64,000 nucleotides of DNA from Lentzea xinjiangensis (GTDB lineage Bacteria > Actinomycetota > Actinomycetes > Mycobacteriales > Pseudonocardiaceae). Below, in pieces: positions 1 through 8,177 of this stretch. Position 1 is the stretch's first letter; each line of letters begins with the position of its first letter. Location of the stretch: the NCBI RefSeq assembly GCF_900110955.1, contig NZ_FOFR01000002.1, positions 434,001 through 498,000 on the forward strand, written 5' to 3'. The position numbers were made by a program, and so were the translations under genes. The notes below the pieces were generated by a model. The model did not search any database. It saw only the letters and a program-made list of their open reading frames with translations, and was not told where the DNA came from.

Positions 1-1
1 G

Positions 2-601
2 TCCCTCGACAACATCGCCACCTCGTCCGCGGGCCTCATCGCCGCCGACGAGAACGGCCTCACCGTGTGGGCGGGCACCAACACCGCCGACACCTACGGC
101 GCCGGCGCCGTCAAGCTCGACGGTGACTTCTCCGTCGTCGGCGACGTGACCTCGGTCCTCGACCAGACCTCGTCCCCGGTCACCGGCACCGTGCTCGACG
201 TGACCGACACCGCGACCGCGACGGTCGACTCCACCCTCGGTGGCGTCACCTCCGCCGTTCCCGGCGCCGACGGCATCCTCGGCCACCTGGACGGCGTGAC
301 CGGCCTGACCCACGACGCGCTGGGCGTGCTCGGCGGCAACGACGCGGGCCTCGGTGTCCTCGACGTGACCGGCCTCAACAGCATCTCCCAGGGCAACATC
401 GGCGTGAAGACCGACGACACCCTCGGCCAGGTCCACCACACCGTCTCGGGCGTGGTCGACACCGCCACCGGCGTGACCGGCTCGGCGACCGGCCTGGTCG
501 GCGACGCCGCGGGCGTCGGCAACGTGGTGGGCACCGTCACCGACGTGACCGGCAACGTGCCGGTCGTGGGCGACCTCGACCTGGGCGGCCTGCTCGGCTG
601 A
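2..601 (+). CDS. IniB-like repetitive Gly/Val/Asp/Thr-rich protein, 3' part only
   Basis: The reading frame is open from base 2 to the TGA at 599-601, so the gene starts upstream of the window; the GTG at 65 is internal. The visible ~199 residues are low-complexity, built from degenerate units such as VTGxVxDVT, VDxxTGVTGS and VGDLDLGGLLG, with no cysteine and almost no aromatic residues. Such composition fits the C-terminal part of IniB-type Ala/Gly-rich cell-envelope proteins. The following two genes resemble IniA and IniC, which supports that reading (mycobacterial iniBAC order). The N-terminal domain that would settle this lies outside the window. A strong terminator follows, so it is probably not always co-transcribed with the GTPase genes. 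Function unknown. Confidence 0.6.
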   Translation, partial: SLDNIATSSAGLIAADENGLTVWAGTNTADTYGAGAVKLDGDFSVVGDVTSVLDQTSSPVTGTVLDVTDTATATVDSTLGGVTSAVPGADGILGHLDGVTGLTHDALGVLGGNDAGLGVLDVTGLNSISQGNIGVKTDDTLGQVHHTVSGVVDTATGVTGSATGLVGDAAGVGNVVGTVTDVTGNVPVVGDLDLGGLLG

Positions 602-618
602 GCCACCTGACGCACTCG

Positions 619-653
619 CGAACCGGCCCCGTCGCACCGACGGGGCCGGTTCG
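619..653 (+). terminator. Strong hairpin terminator after the IniB-like gene
   Basis: A perfect 16-bp GC-rich stem (619-634 with 638-653) with a 3-nt loop lies 18 bp after the stop codon. There is no clear U-tract, as is common in actinobacteria. Confidence 0.8.
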
Positions 654-722
654 GCGTCTCTGTGACAAAACGCCCGTCCAGACGTGCATGGTGAGATACG
701 TCACCCTCTCCCCGAACAGCCC

Positions 723-778
723 GGTCCTGGCCTAAAGGACCAGTTCTCACGTTCGAGACTTTCACCCAGGGGGGTGAA
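723..778 (+). promoter_or_regulatory. Two inverted repeats in the leader of the dynamin operon
   Basis: GGTCCT (723-728) pairs with AGGACC (736-741). Closer to the gene, TTCACC (761-766) pairs with GGTGAA (773-778). The G-rich ribosome-binding stretch for the ATG at 788 (about 768-775) lies in the loop and right arm of the second repeat, so it could be an operator or an RBS-masking hairpin. No regulator is identified. Confidence 0.4.
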
Positions 779-787
779 CACGGCACT

Positions 788-2605
788 ATGAGTCAGGTGA
801 TGGCACCGCCCTGGCTCGACGTGCTCGACGAGACGATCGGGGCCTGCGTCACGCACCGGAGGCCCGACCTGGAGGCCCGGCTGCGCGAAAAGCGGGCACA
901 GCAACTCGACCCCAAGTTGCGCGTCCTCGTCGTCGGTGAGTCCAAACAAGGCAAGAGCCAGCTCGTCAACGCGTTGCTCAACGCGCCCGTCTGCGCGGTG
1001 GGCGACGACATCACGACGACTGTGCCGACGTTCGTGCAGCACGCCGACACGCCGTCGGCGGCGCTGGTCCGCAACACCTCCGCGCAGGGCTCGATCTACC
1101 ACGCGCCGACGGAGCGCATCGCGGTCCCGATCGAGCAGGTGACGAAACAGGCCACCGCCCACTCGCAGCACCTGGTGCGCGCGGAGATCGGCATCCCCCG
1201 CGCGCTGCTCGACAGCGGCCTGGTCCTGATCGACACGCCGGGTGTCGGCGACACCCGGTCCGCGCACACCGCCAGCACGTTCGCGACGCTGATGCAGGCC
1301 GACGCCGTGCTGCTGGTCTCCGACGCCACCGGCGAGCTGACCTCGGCGGAGATGGCCCTGCTCAAGAAGGTCATGCAGGCCTGCCCGAACGTCACGGTGG
1401 TCGTGACGAAGATCGACCTCGTGCCGGGCTGGCGCACCGTCGTGGAACGCAACCGGGCGCTGCTCGCCCGCGCCGGCGTCGCGGCGAAGCTCATCCCGGT
1501 GTCGTCGGCGCTGCGCCTGCGCGCCGCGAAGACCGGCGACCAGCGGCTCAACGCCGAGTCCGGTTTCCCCGAGCTGCTGGCCTGCGTGCAACGCGACATC
1601 GTCGCCTCCGCCGACCTGCTGGCCCGCCGCGCCGTCGCCGTCGTCGCGTCGAGCGCCCTTACCCAGCTCGTCACGCCGTTGCGCGAGGAGCTGACGGCCC
1701 ACGACTCGTCGCACACCGCGGCCACGATCTCGACGCTGCAGGAGGCGCAACGGCGCGTCGACGAGCTTCGCCGCCGGTCCGCGCGCTGGCAGAACGTGCT
1801 CAACGACGAGATGGCCGACCTGATCTCCGACGTCGAGTACGACCTGCGCGACCGGACCCGCAAGATCCTGCGCGAGGTCGACAAGACCTACGACGAGGCC
1901 GACCCGGCGATCGGCTGGGACAGGTTCGAGCAGTGGCTCGAGGACAACCTCAACGAGGCCGCCACGACGAACTTCGCCTGGCTGATGGAACGCGCGGAGT
2001 GGGTGGCCGCGAAGGTCGCGAAGAACTTCCCGGTCTACCGCGAGGACCTGATCCCCGGCTCGGTGCTGCCCGACGACCTGCTGGAGCCCGTGAGCAGGCT
2101 GGAGAAGCCGAAGATCGAGCCGTTCTCGGTGTCGCAGAAGCTCTTCACCGGTCTGCGCGGCTCCTACGGCGGCGTGCTGATGTTCGGCCTGGTGACCTCG
2201 CTGGCCGGCATGCCGCTGATCAACGTGATCTCGCTCGGCGCCGGCGCGCTGTTCGGCGGCAAGTCGATCCTGGACGAGAGCGACCAGCGGCTCAAGCGCC
2301 GCCAGGCCGCCGCGAAGGCCGCCGCGCAACGGCACGTCGACGACTTCTTCATCAAGTTCTCCAAGGACGTCCGCGACTCGGGGCGGCACATCCAGCGCTC
2401 GCTGCGCAACCACTTCAGCACGCTGGCCGAGGAGCTGCAGGAGACGTTGCTCGAGTCGGCCCGCAGCGCCAAGCGCGCGGTGCAGGACGACCAGACCGAG
2501 CGCGAGCGCCGGATGCGGGAGGGCCGCAAGGAGCTGGATCGGCTCCTCACGCTCTACAAGCGGGTGCAGGCGCTCGCCGGTCCCACGATGGAGCTCTCCG
2601 CGTGA
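788..2605 (+). CDS. Dynamin-family GTPase, IniA-like
   Basis: 605 residues, about the length of mycobacterial IniA (640). The GTPase motifs are intact: a P-loop GESKQGKSQ at 50-58, the G3 motif LIDTPGVGD and the G4 motif VVTKID. After the GTPase domain come long charged helices (stalk), then a hydrophobic paddle-like stretch (about 455-490, rich in GLVTSLAGMPLINVISLGAGALF segments), then a C-terminal coiled coil. Bacterial dynamins bind and remodel membranes, and IniA is linked to envelope stress and isoniazid tolerance in mycobacteria (family knowledge). The stop overlaps the GTG of the next gene by 4 bp, so the two are translationally coupled and probably form a complex. Confidence 0.85.
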   Translation: MSQVMAPPWLDVLDETIGACVTHRRPDLEARLREKRAQQLDPKLRVLVVGESKQGKSQLVNALLNAPVCAVGDDITTTVPTFVQHADTPSAALVRNTSAQGSIYHAPTERIAVPIEQVTKQATAHSQHLVRAEIGIPRALLDSGLVLIDTPGVGDTRSAHTASTFATLMQADAVLLVSDATGELTSAEMALLKKVMQACPNVTVVVTKIDLVPGWRTVVERNRALLARAGVAAKLIPVSSALRLRAAKTGDQRLNAESGFPELLACVQRDIVASADLLARRAVAVVASSALTQLVTPLREELTAHDSSHTAATISTLQEAQRRVDELRRRSARWQNVLNDEMADLISDVEYDLRDRTRKILREVDKTYDEADPAIGWDRFEQWLEDNLNEAATTNFAWLMERAEWVAAKVAKNFPVYREDLIPGSVLPDDLLEPVSRLEKPKIEPFSVSQKLFTGLRGSYGGVLMFGLVTSLAGMPLINVISLGAGALFGGKSILDESDQRLKRRQAAAKAAAQRHVDDFFIKFSKDVRDSGRHIQRSLRNHFSTLAEELQETLLESARSAKRAVQDDQTERERRMREGRKELDRLLTLYKRVQALAGPTMELSA

Positions 2606-3996
2606 CCCTGGACCGCGTCGTCTGGTCGATGCTGCAGGAGGCGCTGGCGGTCTACCGGGACAGCCCGCGCGCCACGGCCTGGTTGCGCGCGCACGCCGAG
2701 CGCTACACCGAGCCCGTGCGGATCGCGGTGGCGGGCCGCGGCCGGATCGGCAAGTCCACCGTGGTCAACGCCCTGATCGGCGACGAGTTCACGCCGCAGG
2801 GCTCGTTCGTCTGGTACCGCGGCGGGACCGAGCCGCGCGCCCACGTGTTCACCGGCCCCGGCCGCCCGCACGAGGTGCCGATCGGCAGGCGCGGCAGCCG
2901 CAACCACGTCGAGACCGGTCAGATCGACCGCGCCGACCGGGTCGTGGTCGAGTGGCCCGCGCGGACGCTGCGCGACGTCGTGCTGATCGACACACCGTCC
3001 GAGGCCTCGCCGGAGCAGGTGCTGGGCGACGCGGACGCGTTGCTGTACCTGATGCGGCACGTGCAGGACGACGACCTGAAGTTCCTGCAGGCCGCCAACG
3101 ACCACCCGATCGCGCGCACCGCCGCGGTGCACACGGTCGCGGTGCTGGCCCGCGCCGACGAGATCGGCGCCGGGCGGATCGACGCGTTGTCGTCGGCCAA
3201 GCAGATCGCCCGCCGCTACCGGCGCGACGTCGCGGTGCAACCGCTGTGCCAGAACGTGGTCTCGGTCGCCGGGCTGCTGGCCATGGCCGCGCGGACGTTG
3301 CGCGCGGACGAGTTCCAGGCGTTGCGGGTCCTCGCCTCCCTCGGCCGCGAGGAGCTGGAGGACCACCTGCTGTCCGCGGACCGGTTCGTCGGCGAGCAGT
3401 TCCCGCTGGCGATGGAACCGGCCGTGCGGCAGGCGTTGCTGGAGCGGTTCGGGATCTTCGGCGTCCGCCTGGTCACCGCGTTGATCCGGCAGGGCTTCGA
3501 CTCGCAGGTGAAGCTCACCGGCCAGCTCGTGCAGCGCAGCGGCCTGGGCGAGCTGCGGGACTCGATCGCGGTGCACTTCACCGAGCGCCGCGAGGTCCTC
3601 AAGGCGCGCTCGGCGTTGCTGGCGCTGGACGTGGTGCTGCGGATGGAGCCGCGGCCGGGCGCCCGCAAGCTGGTGACCGACCTGGAACGGGTCGTCGCCT
3701 CCGCCCACGACTTCCGCGAGCTGCGGCTCGTCGCCGCCCTGCAGGCGGGCCGCACCAAGCTGCCGGCCGAGCTGCAGGCCGAGGCGCTGCGGCTCGTCGG
3801 CGCCGAGGGCACGTCCCCGCCGGCACGGCTCGGTTTCGAGTACGAGCCCGACGCGGGCGAGCTGCGCGAGGCGTTGCTGGACGCGCTGGTGCGGTGGCAG
3901 GCGCAGGCCGCGGACGTGCACGCGCCGAACGACCACCGCCGGGCGGCGCAGGTCGTGGTCCGGACGTGCGAAGGGCTGCTCCCCCACTTCTCCTGA
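2602..3996 (+). CDS. Dynamin-like GTPase, IniC-like partner
   Basis: 464 residues from a GTG overlapping the upstream stop (GTGA). The P-loop is GRGRIGKST at 45-53 and G3 is VLIDTPS, but the G4 position reads LARADEIG instead of N/TKxD, so guanine specificity is weakened. Mycobacterial IniC (493 aa) is the obvious counterpart: a second, divergent dynamin partner encoded next to IniA. No convincing membrane paddle is visible, so it probably depends on the upstream GTPase for membrane contact (inference). An earlier in-frame ATG exists inside the upstream gene but lies in its coding overlap and is not credible. Confidence 0.8.
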   Translation: MTLDRVVWSMLQEALAVYRDSPRATAWLRAHAERYTEPVRIAVAGRGRIGKSTVVNALIGDEFTPQGSFVWYRGGTEPRAHVFTGPGRPHEVPIGRRGSRNHVETGQIDRADRVVVEWPARTLRDVVLIDTPSEASPEQVLGDADALLYLMRHVQDDDLKFLQAANDHPIARTAAVHTVAVLARADEIGAGRIDALSSAKQIARRYRRDVAVQPLCQNVVSVAGLLAMAARTLRADEFQALRVLASLGREELEDHLLSADRFVGEQFPLAMEPAVRQALLERFGIFGVRLVTALIRQGFDSQVKLTGQLVQRSGLGELRDSIAVHFTERREVLKARSALLALDVVLRMEPRPGARKLVTDLERVVASAHDFRELRLVAALQAGRTKLPAELQAEALRLVGAEGTSPPARLGFEYEPDAGELREALLDALVRWQAQAADVHAPNDHRRAAQVVVRTCEGLLPHFS

Positions 3997-4010
3997 GGCA
4001 CGATTGGGCC

Positions 4011-5285
4011 ATGCAACTCGTGCACTGGCAGGACGAGCACTTCGAGCACCTGCTGCGCTGGTCGGCGGACCCTCGGGTGACCGAGTACGTCGGTGACGGC
4101 AGGACGTGGTCGCCGGAGTACGCGAAGCAGCGGCACGAGACGGCGTTGCGGCTGCACGAGGAGTTCGGCTACGGCTGGTTCGCCGCCGTCGAGGACGGCG
4201 AGGTCGTCGGCCTGGGCTCGATGGCGCACCGCGGCGAGGACGGCATCGAGATCGGCTGGTGGGTCGACCCGGCGCACTGGGGCCGGGGGCTCGCCACCCG
4301 GATCGCCGCCGGGCTGCGGGACCGGGCGCTCGCCCGCGGTGCCAGGGTCGTCGCCGGCCACCACGACGGCAACGGCGCGTCCGGCCGCGTGATGGAGAAG
4401 ATCGGCATGGCGTTCGTGGAGAGCTTCCACGCGGCCGGAAGACTTCAGCACAAGTGGGCGTTGGAACGCGACATGACCACCGAGGTGCTGCGCTACAGCG
4501 CGTTCACGACGGATCCGGCCGGCGGCAACCCGGCCGGTGTCGTGCTCGACGCGACGGACCTGACCGACGACGCGATGCTCGCCATCGCCGCCGAGGTCGG
4601 TTACTCGGAGACGGCGTTCGTGCGGCCACGGCCGGGAACGCGTGAGTTCGACGTCCGGTACTTCAGCCCCAAGGCCGAGGTGCCGTTCTGCGGGCACGCC
4701 ACCATCGCCACGTCCGTCGCGCTGGCCGAGCGGATCGGCGACGGCCCGCTGACGTTCCACACGCCGGCCGGGGAGATCACCATCGAGACCGCCGCCGGCA
4801 CGGCGTCGCTGACCAGCGTGCCGACCAGCACCGCGGAGGCGGACCCGGAGCTGGTCGGGGCCGCGCTGAAAGCCTTGCGGTACGCGGAGATCGGTGACGG
4901 CCCGGTGCACGTCGGCTTCGGCGGCGCGCGCCACCTGCTCATCCCGGTGAAGGACCGCGAGCAGCTCCGCGAGCTCGACTACGACTTCGACGCGCTGCGC
5001 GACCTGATGCTGGCGCACGACCTCACGACCGTGCACCTGTACTGGCGCGAGTCGGCGGACCTCGTGCACGCCCGCGACCCGTTCCCCGTCGGCGGCGTGG
5101 TGGAGGACGCGGCGACGGGCGCTGCCGCCGCCGCGTTCGGTGGTTTCCTGCGCGACCTGGAAGGACCGCAGCGGTTCGTCATCAGCCAGGGCGAGGACAT
5201 GGGCAGGCCGTCACGGCTGGAGGTCGACGCCACGCGGGAGGACCGGCGCGTCACCGTGACCGGTGCCGCGGTCGTCATCCCTTGA
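4011..5285 (+). CDS. GNAT acetyltransferase fused to PhzF-family isomerase
   Basis: One uninterrupted 424-residue frame. Residues 1-150 are a GNAT domain (GWWVDPAHWGRGLATR gives the acetyl-CoA loop at 82-97). Residues 155-424 are a PhzF/YddE-type isomerase with GYSETAFV carrying the conserved acidic residue, VPFCGHAT, and EDAATGAA near the C-terminus. There is no stop between them. An ATG at 4473 could start PhzF alone but has only a weak GGA upstream. PhzF enzymes isomerise or epimerise small hydroxy/amino acids, and GNATs acetylate amines; a joint substrate is plausible but unknown. The gene converges on the next one with an 11-bp 3' overlap. Confidence 0.75.
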   Translation: MQLVHWQDEHFEHLLRWSADPRVTEYVGDGRTWSPEYAKQRHETALRLHEEFGYGWFAAVEDGEVVGLGSMAHRGEDGIEIGWWVDPAHWGRGLATRIAAGLRDRALARGARVVAGHHDGNGASGRVMEKIGMAFVESFHAAGRLQHKWALERDMTTEVLRYSAFTTDPAGGNPAGVVLDATDLTDDAMLAIAAEVGYSETAFVRPRPGTREFDVRYFSPKAEVPFCGHATIATSVALAERIGDGPLTFHTPAGEITIETAAGTASLTSVPTSTAEADPELVGAALKALRYAEIGDGPVHVGFGGARHLLIPVKDREQLRELDYDFDALRDLMLAHDLTTVHLYWRESADLVHARDPFPVGGVVEDAATGAAAAAFGGFLRDLEGPQRFVISQGEDMGRPSRLEVDATREDRRVTVTGAAVVIP

Positions 5286-5706
5286 CGCGCTCCAGCACCA
5301 CGACGGGGATCTCGCGGTCGGTCTTGCTCTGGTACTCGTCGTAGTCGGGCCAGACCTCGGTCATCAGCTTCCACAGCCGGTCCCGCTCGACGGGGCCGGC
5401 CGTGCGGGCGTGCGCCTGGAACTTGTCCGCGGCGACCTGCACGTGGACGACGGGGTCCTCGGTGAGGTTGAGGTACCACGACGGGTGCGCCGGCTTGCCG
5501 CCCTGCGACGCCACGACCACGTAGCCGTCGCCGTCGGGCTGGTAGATGAGCGCGGTGCGCCGCAGCTCGCCGCTCTTGCGGCCCTTGGTGGTCAGCAGCA
5601 ACGTGTGGACACCGGGCCGCCACTCGTGGCCCTCGGCGCCGTCGGTCTCGACGTACTTCCGGATGTGCTCGTTGACCCAGCTCGTGGGAGAGTCGATCAC
5701 CGCCAT
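5275..5706 (-). CDS. Deazaflavin (F420)-dependent nitroreductase family protein
   Basis: 143 residues from the ATG at 5706. It matches the Ddn/F420-dependent nitroreductase fold of actinobacteria: LLTTKGRKSGELRRTAL is the typical phosphate/cofactor-binding segment, followed by YVVVASQGGKPAHPSWYLNL and the C-terminal WPDYDEYQSKTDREIPVVVLE. These proteins reduce small substrates with reduced F420, though many bind heme, flavin or fatty acid instead, so the substrate is not predictable. A start 22 codons upstream is possible, but those residues look non-conserved. The 3' end overlaps the convergent PhzF gene by 11 bp. Confidence 0.85.
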   Translation of the reverse strand: MAVIDSPTSWVNEHIRKYVETDGAEGHEWRPGVHTLLLTTKGRKSGELRRTALIYQPDGDGYVVVASQGGKPAHPSWYLNLTEDPVVHVQVAADKFQAHARTAGPVERDRLWKLMTEVWPDYDEYQSKTDREIPVVVLERVKG

Positions 5707-5886
5707 GGGTTCGACGCTACTGCCGTGGAGCGCAGGGTGCACGACAGCAGCGCCGAACCGAAGGGTGCGCACCCTCCCGCACCGGACCCTGGCGCTGCCG
5801 CGGGTGCCGGGCCGGATGATCGACGGGACCCACTATGCCCCGATCGAAGGGTGGTGGCGCATTCAGAAGGGGGATACAAGGTTTTT

Positions 5887-6837
5887 ATGCCCGAGTTGGA
5901 ACTCCGCCACCTCCGCGCGGTGCGCGCGATCGCCGAGGACGGCAGCGTGACCAGGGCCGCGACGCGGCTCGGACTGACCCAACCGGCGCTCTCCGCCCAG
6001 CTTCGCACGGTCGAGAGGCTGGTCGGCGGACAGCTCTTCGACCGGACGCACAACGGTTGCGTCCCCACGGACCTGGGCCGCCGCGTGCTGGGCACGGCGC
6101 GGCTCGTGCTCGACGAGATGGCGCAGCTGATGAGCACCACCAAGGAGACGGACCGGGGCGGGCCGTTGTTCTTCGGCTGCATCCCGATCCTGTACTTCGC
6201 GGCGCTCGTGGAGAACCTGCGCGAGCTCAACGCCGACGTGCGCGCGGAGGTGCGGCCGTCGTCGGCCGAGGTGGTGGAGATGCTCGAGTCGGGGCAGGTC
6301 CACGTGGCGCTGTTCGAGTTCTTCGACGGCATGCCCGCGCGCGACCTGGCTGGCATCGAGCTGCGCAAGCTCGTGACCGAACCGGCGTTCGTCGCGCTGC
6401 CGGAGACCGACCCGCTGGCGGAGCAGGACGAGGTAGACCTGGCCCAGCTCGCGGACCGCGACTGGGTGACGCCGCCGAAGCAGAACATCGGCAGCCGCAC
6501 GCAGATGTTCCAGGCCTGCGCGGACGCCGGGTTCGTGCCGCGGCTCAAGCACCACACCGGCGAGGCGAGCATGGCGCGCGGGCTGGTGGCGGGCGGCTGC
6601 GTGTCGTTCGCCGCGGCGCCGTCGCGCACCGGCGAGGGCATCGTGATCAGGCGGCTGCGCGGGATGCCGCTGATGACGGACATCTTCGTGGCGACCCGGC
6701 GGGACTCGCCGGTGGCGGGGCGGGCGCACGAGGTGTTCGCGTGCGCCGCCGACGCCTACCGGTCGGTGCTGGACCGCAACCCGGAGTACCGCAAGTGGTG
6801 GGACGCGCACCCGGAGGCGCATCCCGAGTTCACCTAG
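5887..6837 (+). CDS. LysR-family transcriptional regulator
   Basis: 316 residues. The N-terminal winged HTH spans about 1-60 (LRHLRAVRAIAEDGSVTRAA, then LTQPALSAQLRTVERLVG); a periplasmic-binding-like effector domain occupies about 90-295. The ATG at 5887 follows an AT-rich stretch without a clear Shine-Dalgarno. LysR proteins usually control a divergent neighbour; here that would be the deazaflavin reductase on the minus strand, 180 bp away. This target is inference from orientation only. Confidence 0.9.
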   Translation: MPELELRHLRAVRAIAEDGSVTRAATRLGLTQPALSAQLRTVERLVGGQLFDRTHNGCVPTDLGRRVLGTARLVLDEMAQLMSTTKETDRGGPLFFGCIPILYFAALVENLRELNADVRAEVRPSSAEVVEMLESGQVHVALFEFFDGMPARDLAGIELRKLVTEPAFVALPETDPLAEQDEVDLAQLADRDWVTPPKQNIGSRTQMFQACADAGFVPRLKHHTGEASMARGLVAGGCVSFAAAPSRTGEGIVIRRLRGMPLMTDIFVATRRDSPVAGRAHEVFACAADAYRSVLDRNPEYRKWWDAHPEAHPEFT

Positions 6838-6841
6838 CCGC

Positions 6842-7603
6842 TCACCCGACGACGATCGGGCGCGACGGGCGGCCGATCAGCTTCTCCAGGTCCGGGCGAA
6901 CCTCGGCGAAGACGCCCTCGCGGATCGCCTTGAAGAAGTCGACGAAGATGGCGGGCACGCCGGCCGCGAGCAGGTCGTCGTCGCTGACGTCGCGGAACCT
7001 GTCGCCGGCGAGCTCCGGGAACGACCAGGTGGTCGAGCCGGTGAGCTCGTAGACCTGGTTCTCGTGGCCCTCGGTGGTCAGCGCGACCGCGGCGGCGAGG
7101 GCGAAGTCGTCACGGGCGGCGCTCGCCACGCGGCCGTCCTTGGTGGAGACCGCCACGGTCTCGCCGGACAGCACGCCCAGGTAGTTCTCGTGGTACATGC
7201 CGTTGCGCAGGAACGTGAACGGGATGCCGGTGGCGCGGATGGCCTCCTCGGTGGCCTTGTGCACCACCGCCACGCCGACCGTCGAGGTGTCCGCGTCGGT
7301 GATGCTCGTGTAGAGGATGTGGCCCACGCCGTGTTCGACGGCCTTGGCGACGGCGTTGGTGTGCTGCTTGATACGGGTGTCCGCGTCGGGCGCCTCGGCG
7401 GACACGATCAGCAGCTTGTCGGCGCCGCGGAAGTCCAGCGTGCCGGGCTGGTCGAAGTCGCCCTGCCGGACCTCGACACCGTCGAGGTCGAACTTCTCCG
7501 GGTCGCGCACGGAGACGATGACCTGCTCGTCCGTGCGGTCGAGGACGTAGCGGACCACTGCGCCGCCGAGCTGGCCGGTTGCTCCGGTGATGAGGATCGT
7601 CAT
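6842..7603 (-). CDS. NmrA/QorB-type NAD(P)-dependent quinone or nucleoside-sensing reductase
   Basis: 253 residues, a single Rossmann domain. The dinucleotide-binding motif is GATGQLGG at 7-14, followed by an atypical-SDR NmrA layout (VIVSVRDPEKF; ADKLLIVSAE; HILYTSI). It resembles QorB (YtfG)-type NAD(P)H:quinone oxidoreductases, which are characteristically divergent from an HxlR regulator as here. The likely role is detoxification of quinones or electrophiles under control of that regulator. The start ATG has no Shine-Dalgarno but has a TANNNT box 7 nt upstream, suggesting a leaderless transcript. Confidence 0.85.
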   Translation of the reverse strand: MTILITGATGQLGGAVVRYVLDRTDEQVIVSVRDPEKFDLDGVEVRQGDFDQPGTLDFRGADKLLIVSAEAPDADTRIKQHTNAVAKAVEHGVGHILYTSITDADTSTVGVAVVHKATEEAIRATGIPFTFLRNGMYHENYLGVLSGETVAVSTKDGRVASAARDDFALAAAVALTTEGHENQVYELTGSTTWSFPELAGDRFRDVSDDDLLAAGVPAIFVDFFKAIREGVFAEVRPDLEKLIGRPSRPIVVG

Positions 7604-7610
7604 GGCGGCG

Positions 7611-7663
7611 ACGCTACGGTTAGCGCTAACCTGTGGAAAGTACCCACTTCAGAGTGGGGTACT
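7611..7663. promoter_or_regulatory. Divergent control region with two palindromes
   Basis: A TAGCGT -10 box for the minus-strand reductase lies at 7611-7616, 7 nt before its ATG. A perfect 14-bp palindrome GGTTAGCGCTAACC occupies 7618-7631. A second, near-perfect repeat (AGTACCCACT at 7639-7648, AGTGGGGTACT at 7653-7663) has the GTAC-type outer arms usual for HxlR-family operators. Both sites overlap the promoter space of both genes, which suggests joint repression and autoregulation. Confidence 0.6.
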
Positions 7664-7678
7664 TACTCGGAGGTGAGC

Positions 7679-8026
7679 GTGCAGGTCACAATGTGCCCGG
7701 AGCGGGCGATCATGGAGCACATCACCAGCAAGTGGGGCGTGCTGGTGCTCCAGGTGCTGTCCGACGGCGGGTCGTGGCGGTTCAGCGCACTGCGGCGCGA
7801 GCTGGAAGACGTCGTCAGCGAGAAGATGCTCACCCAGACGTTGCGCACCCTGGAGCGCGACGGCTTCGTGCACCGCGAGGTCCACCCGGTCATCCCGCCG
7901 CACGTCGAGTACGCGCTGACGCCCCTCGGCAAGGGCGCCGCGAGCCACCTCGTGGCGCTCGCGCACTGGATCGAGGCGAACCAGCCCGAGGTCAGCCAGG
8001 CGCAGCGACGCTATGACAACTCCTGA
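7679..8026 (+). CDS. HxlR-family transcriptional regulator
   Basis: 115 residues. The GTG at 7679 is preferred because GGAGG sits 5 nt upstream; the GTG at 7673 overlaps that RBS. The single HxlR winged HTH includes CPERAIMEHITSKWGVLVLQVL, then RFSALRRELEDVVSEKMLTQTLRTLERDG and the wing VEYALTPLG. The near-N-terminal Cys (VTMCPER) is the thiol position used by redox-sensing members of the family such as QorR/YodB. It is divergent from an NmrA/QorB-type reductase, the usual target of such regulators, so control by quinone or electrophile stress is likely. Confidence 0.88.
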   Translation: MQVTMCPERAIMEHITSKWGVLVLQVLSDGGSWRFSALRRELEDVVSEKMLTQTLRTLERDGFVHREVHPVIPPHVEYALTPLGKGAASHLVALAHWIEANQPEVSQAQRRYDNS

Positions 8027-8177
8027 AGCTGACCGGAGTGTCGTCGGCAAGACATCGGGCTGATCACTCGAATGCGCAGTGAAGGTTCTCACTGTTTCCC
8101 CAGAATCCCAGGTAAGACATCGGATGGGTCACGATTGAGGGGCGCCATCCGGCCCCTCTCCCTGGCACAATGGACCA

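Noticed and set aside
65-601. GTG at 65 as the start of the first gene
   Set aside because: The frame is open back to base 2 and the upstream residues look like the same protein, so the gene is cut by the window edge.
701-2413. Long open frame antisense to the dynamin gene
   Set aside because: Composition is typical of the GC-rich antisense frame (Arg/Asp/His/Gly/Leu-rich) and it lies wholly over a gene with intact GTPase motifs.
4473-5285. PhzF as a separate gene
   Set aside because: No stop codon before the ATG and only a weak RBS; a fusion is the simpler reading, though not proven.
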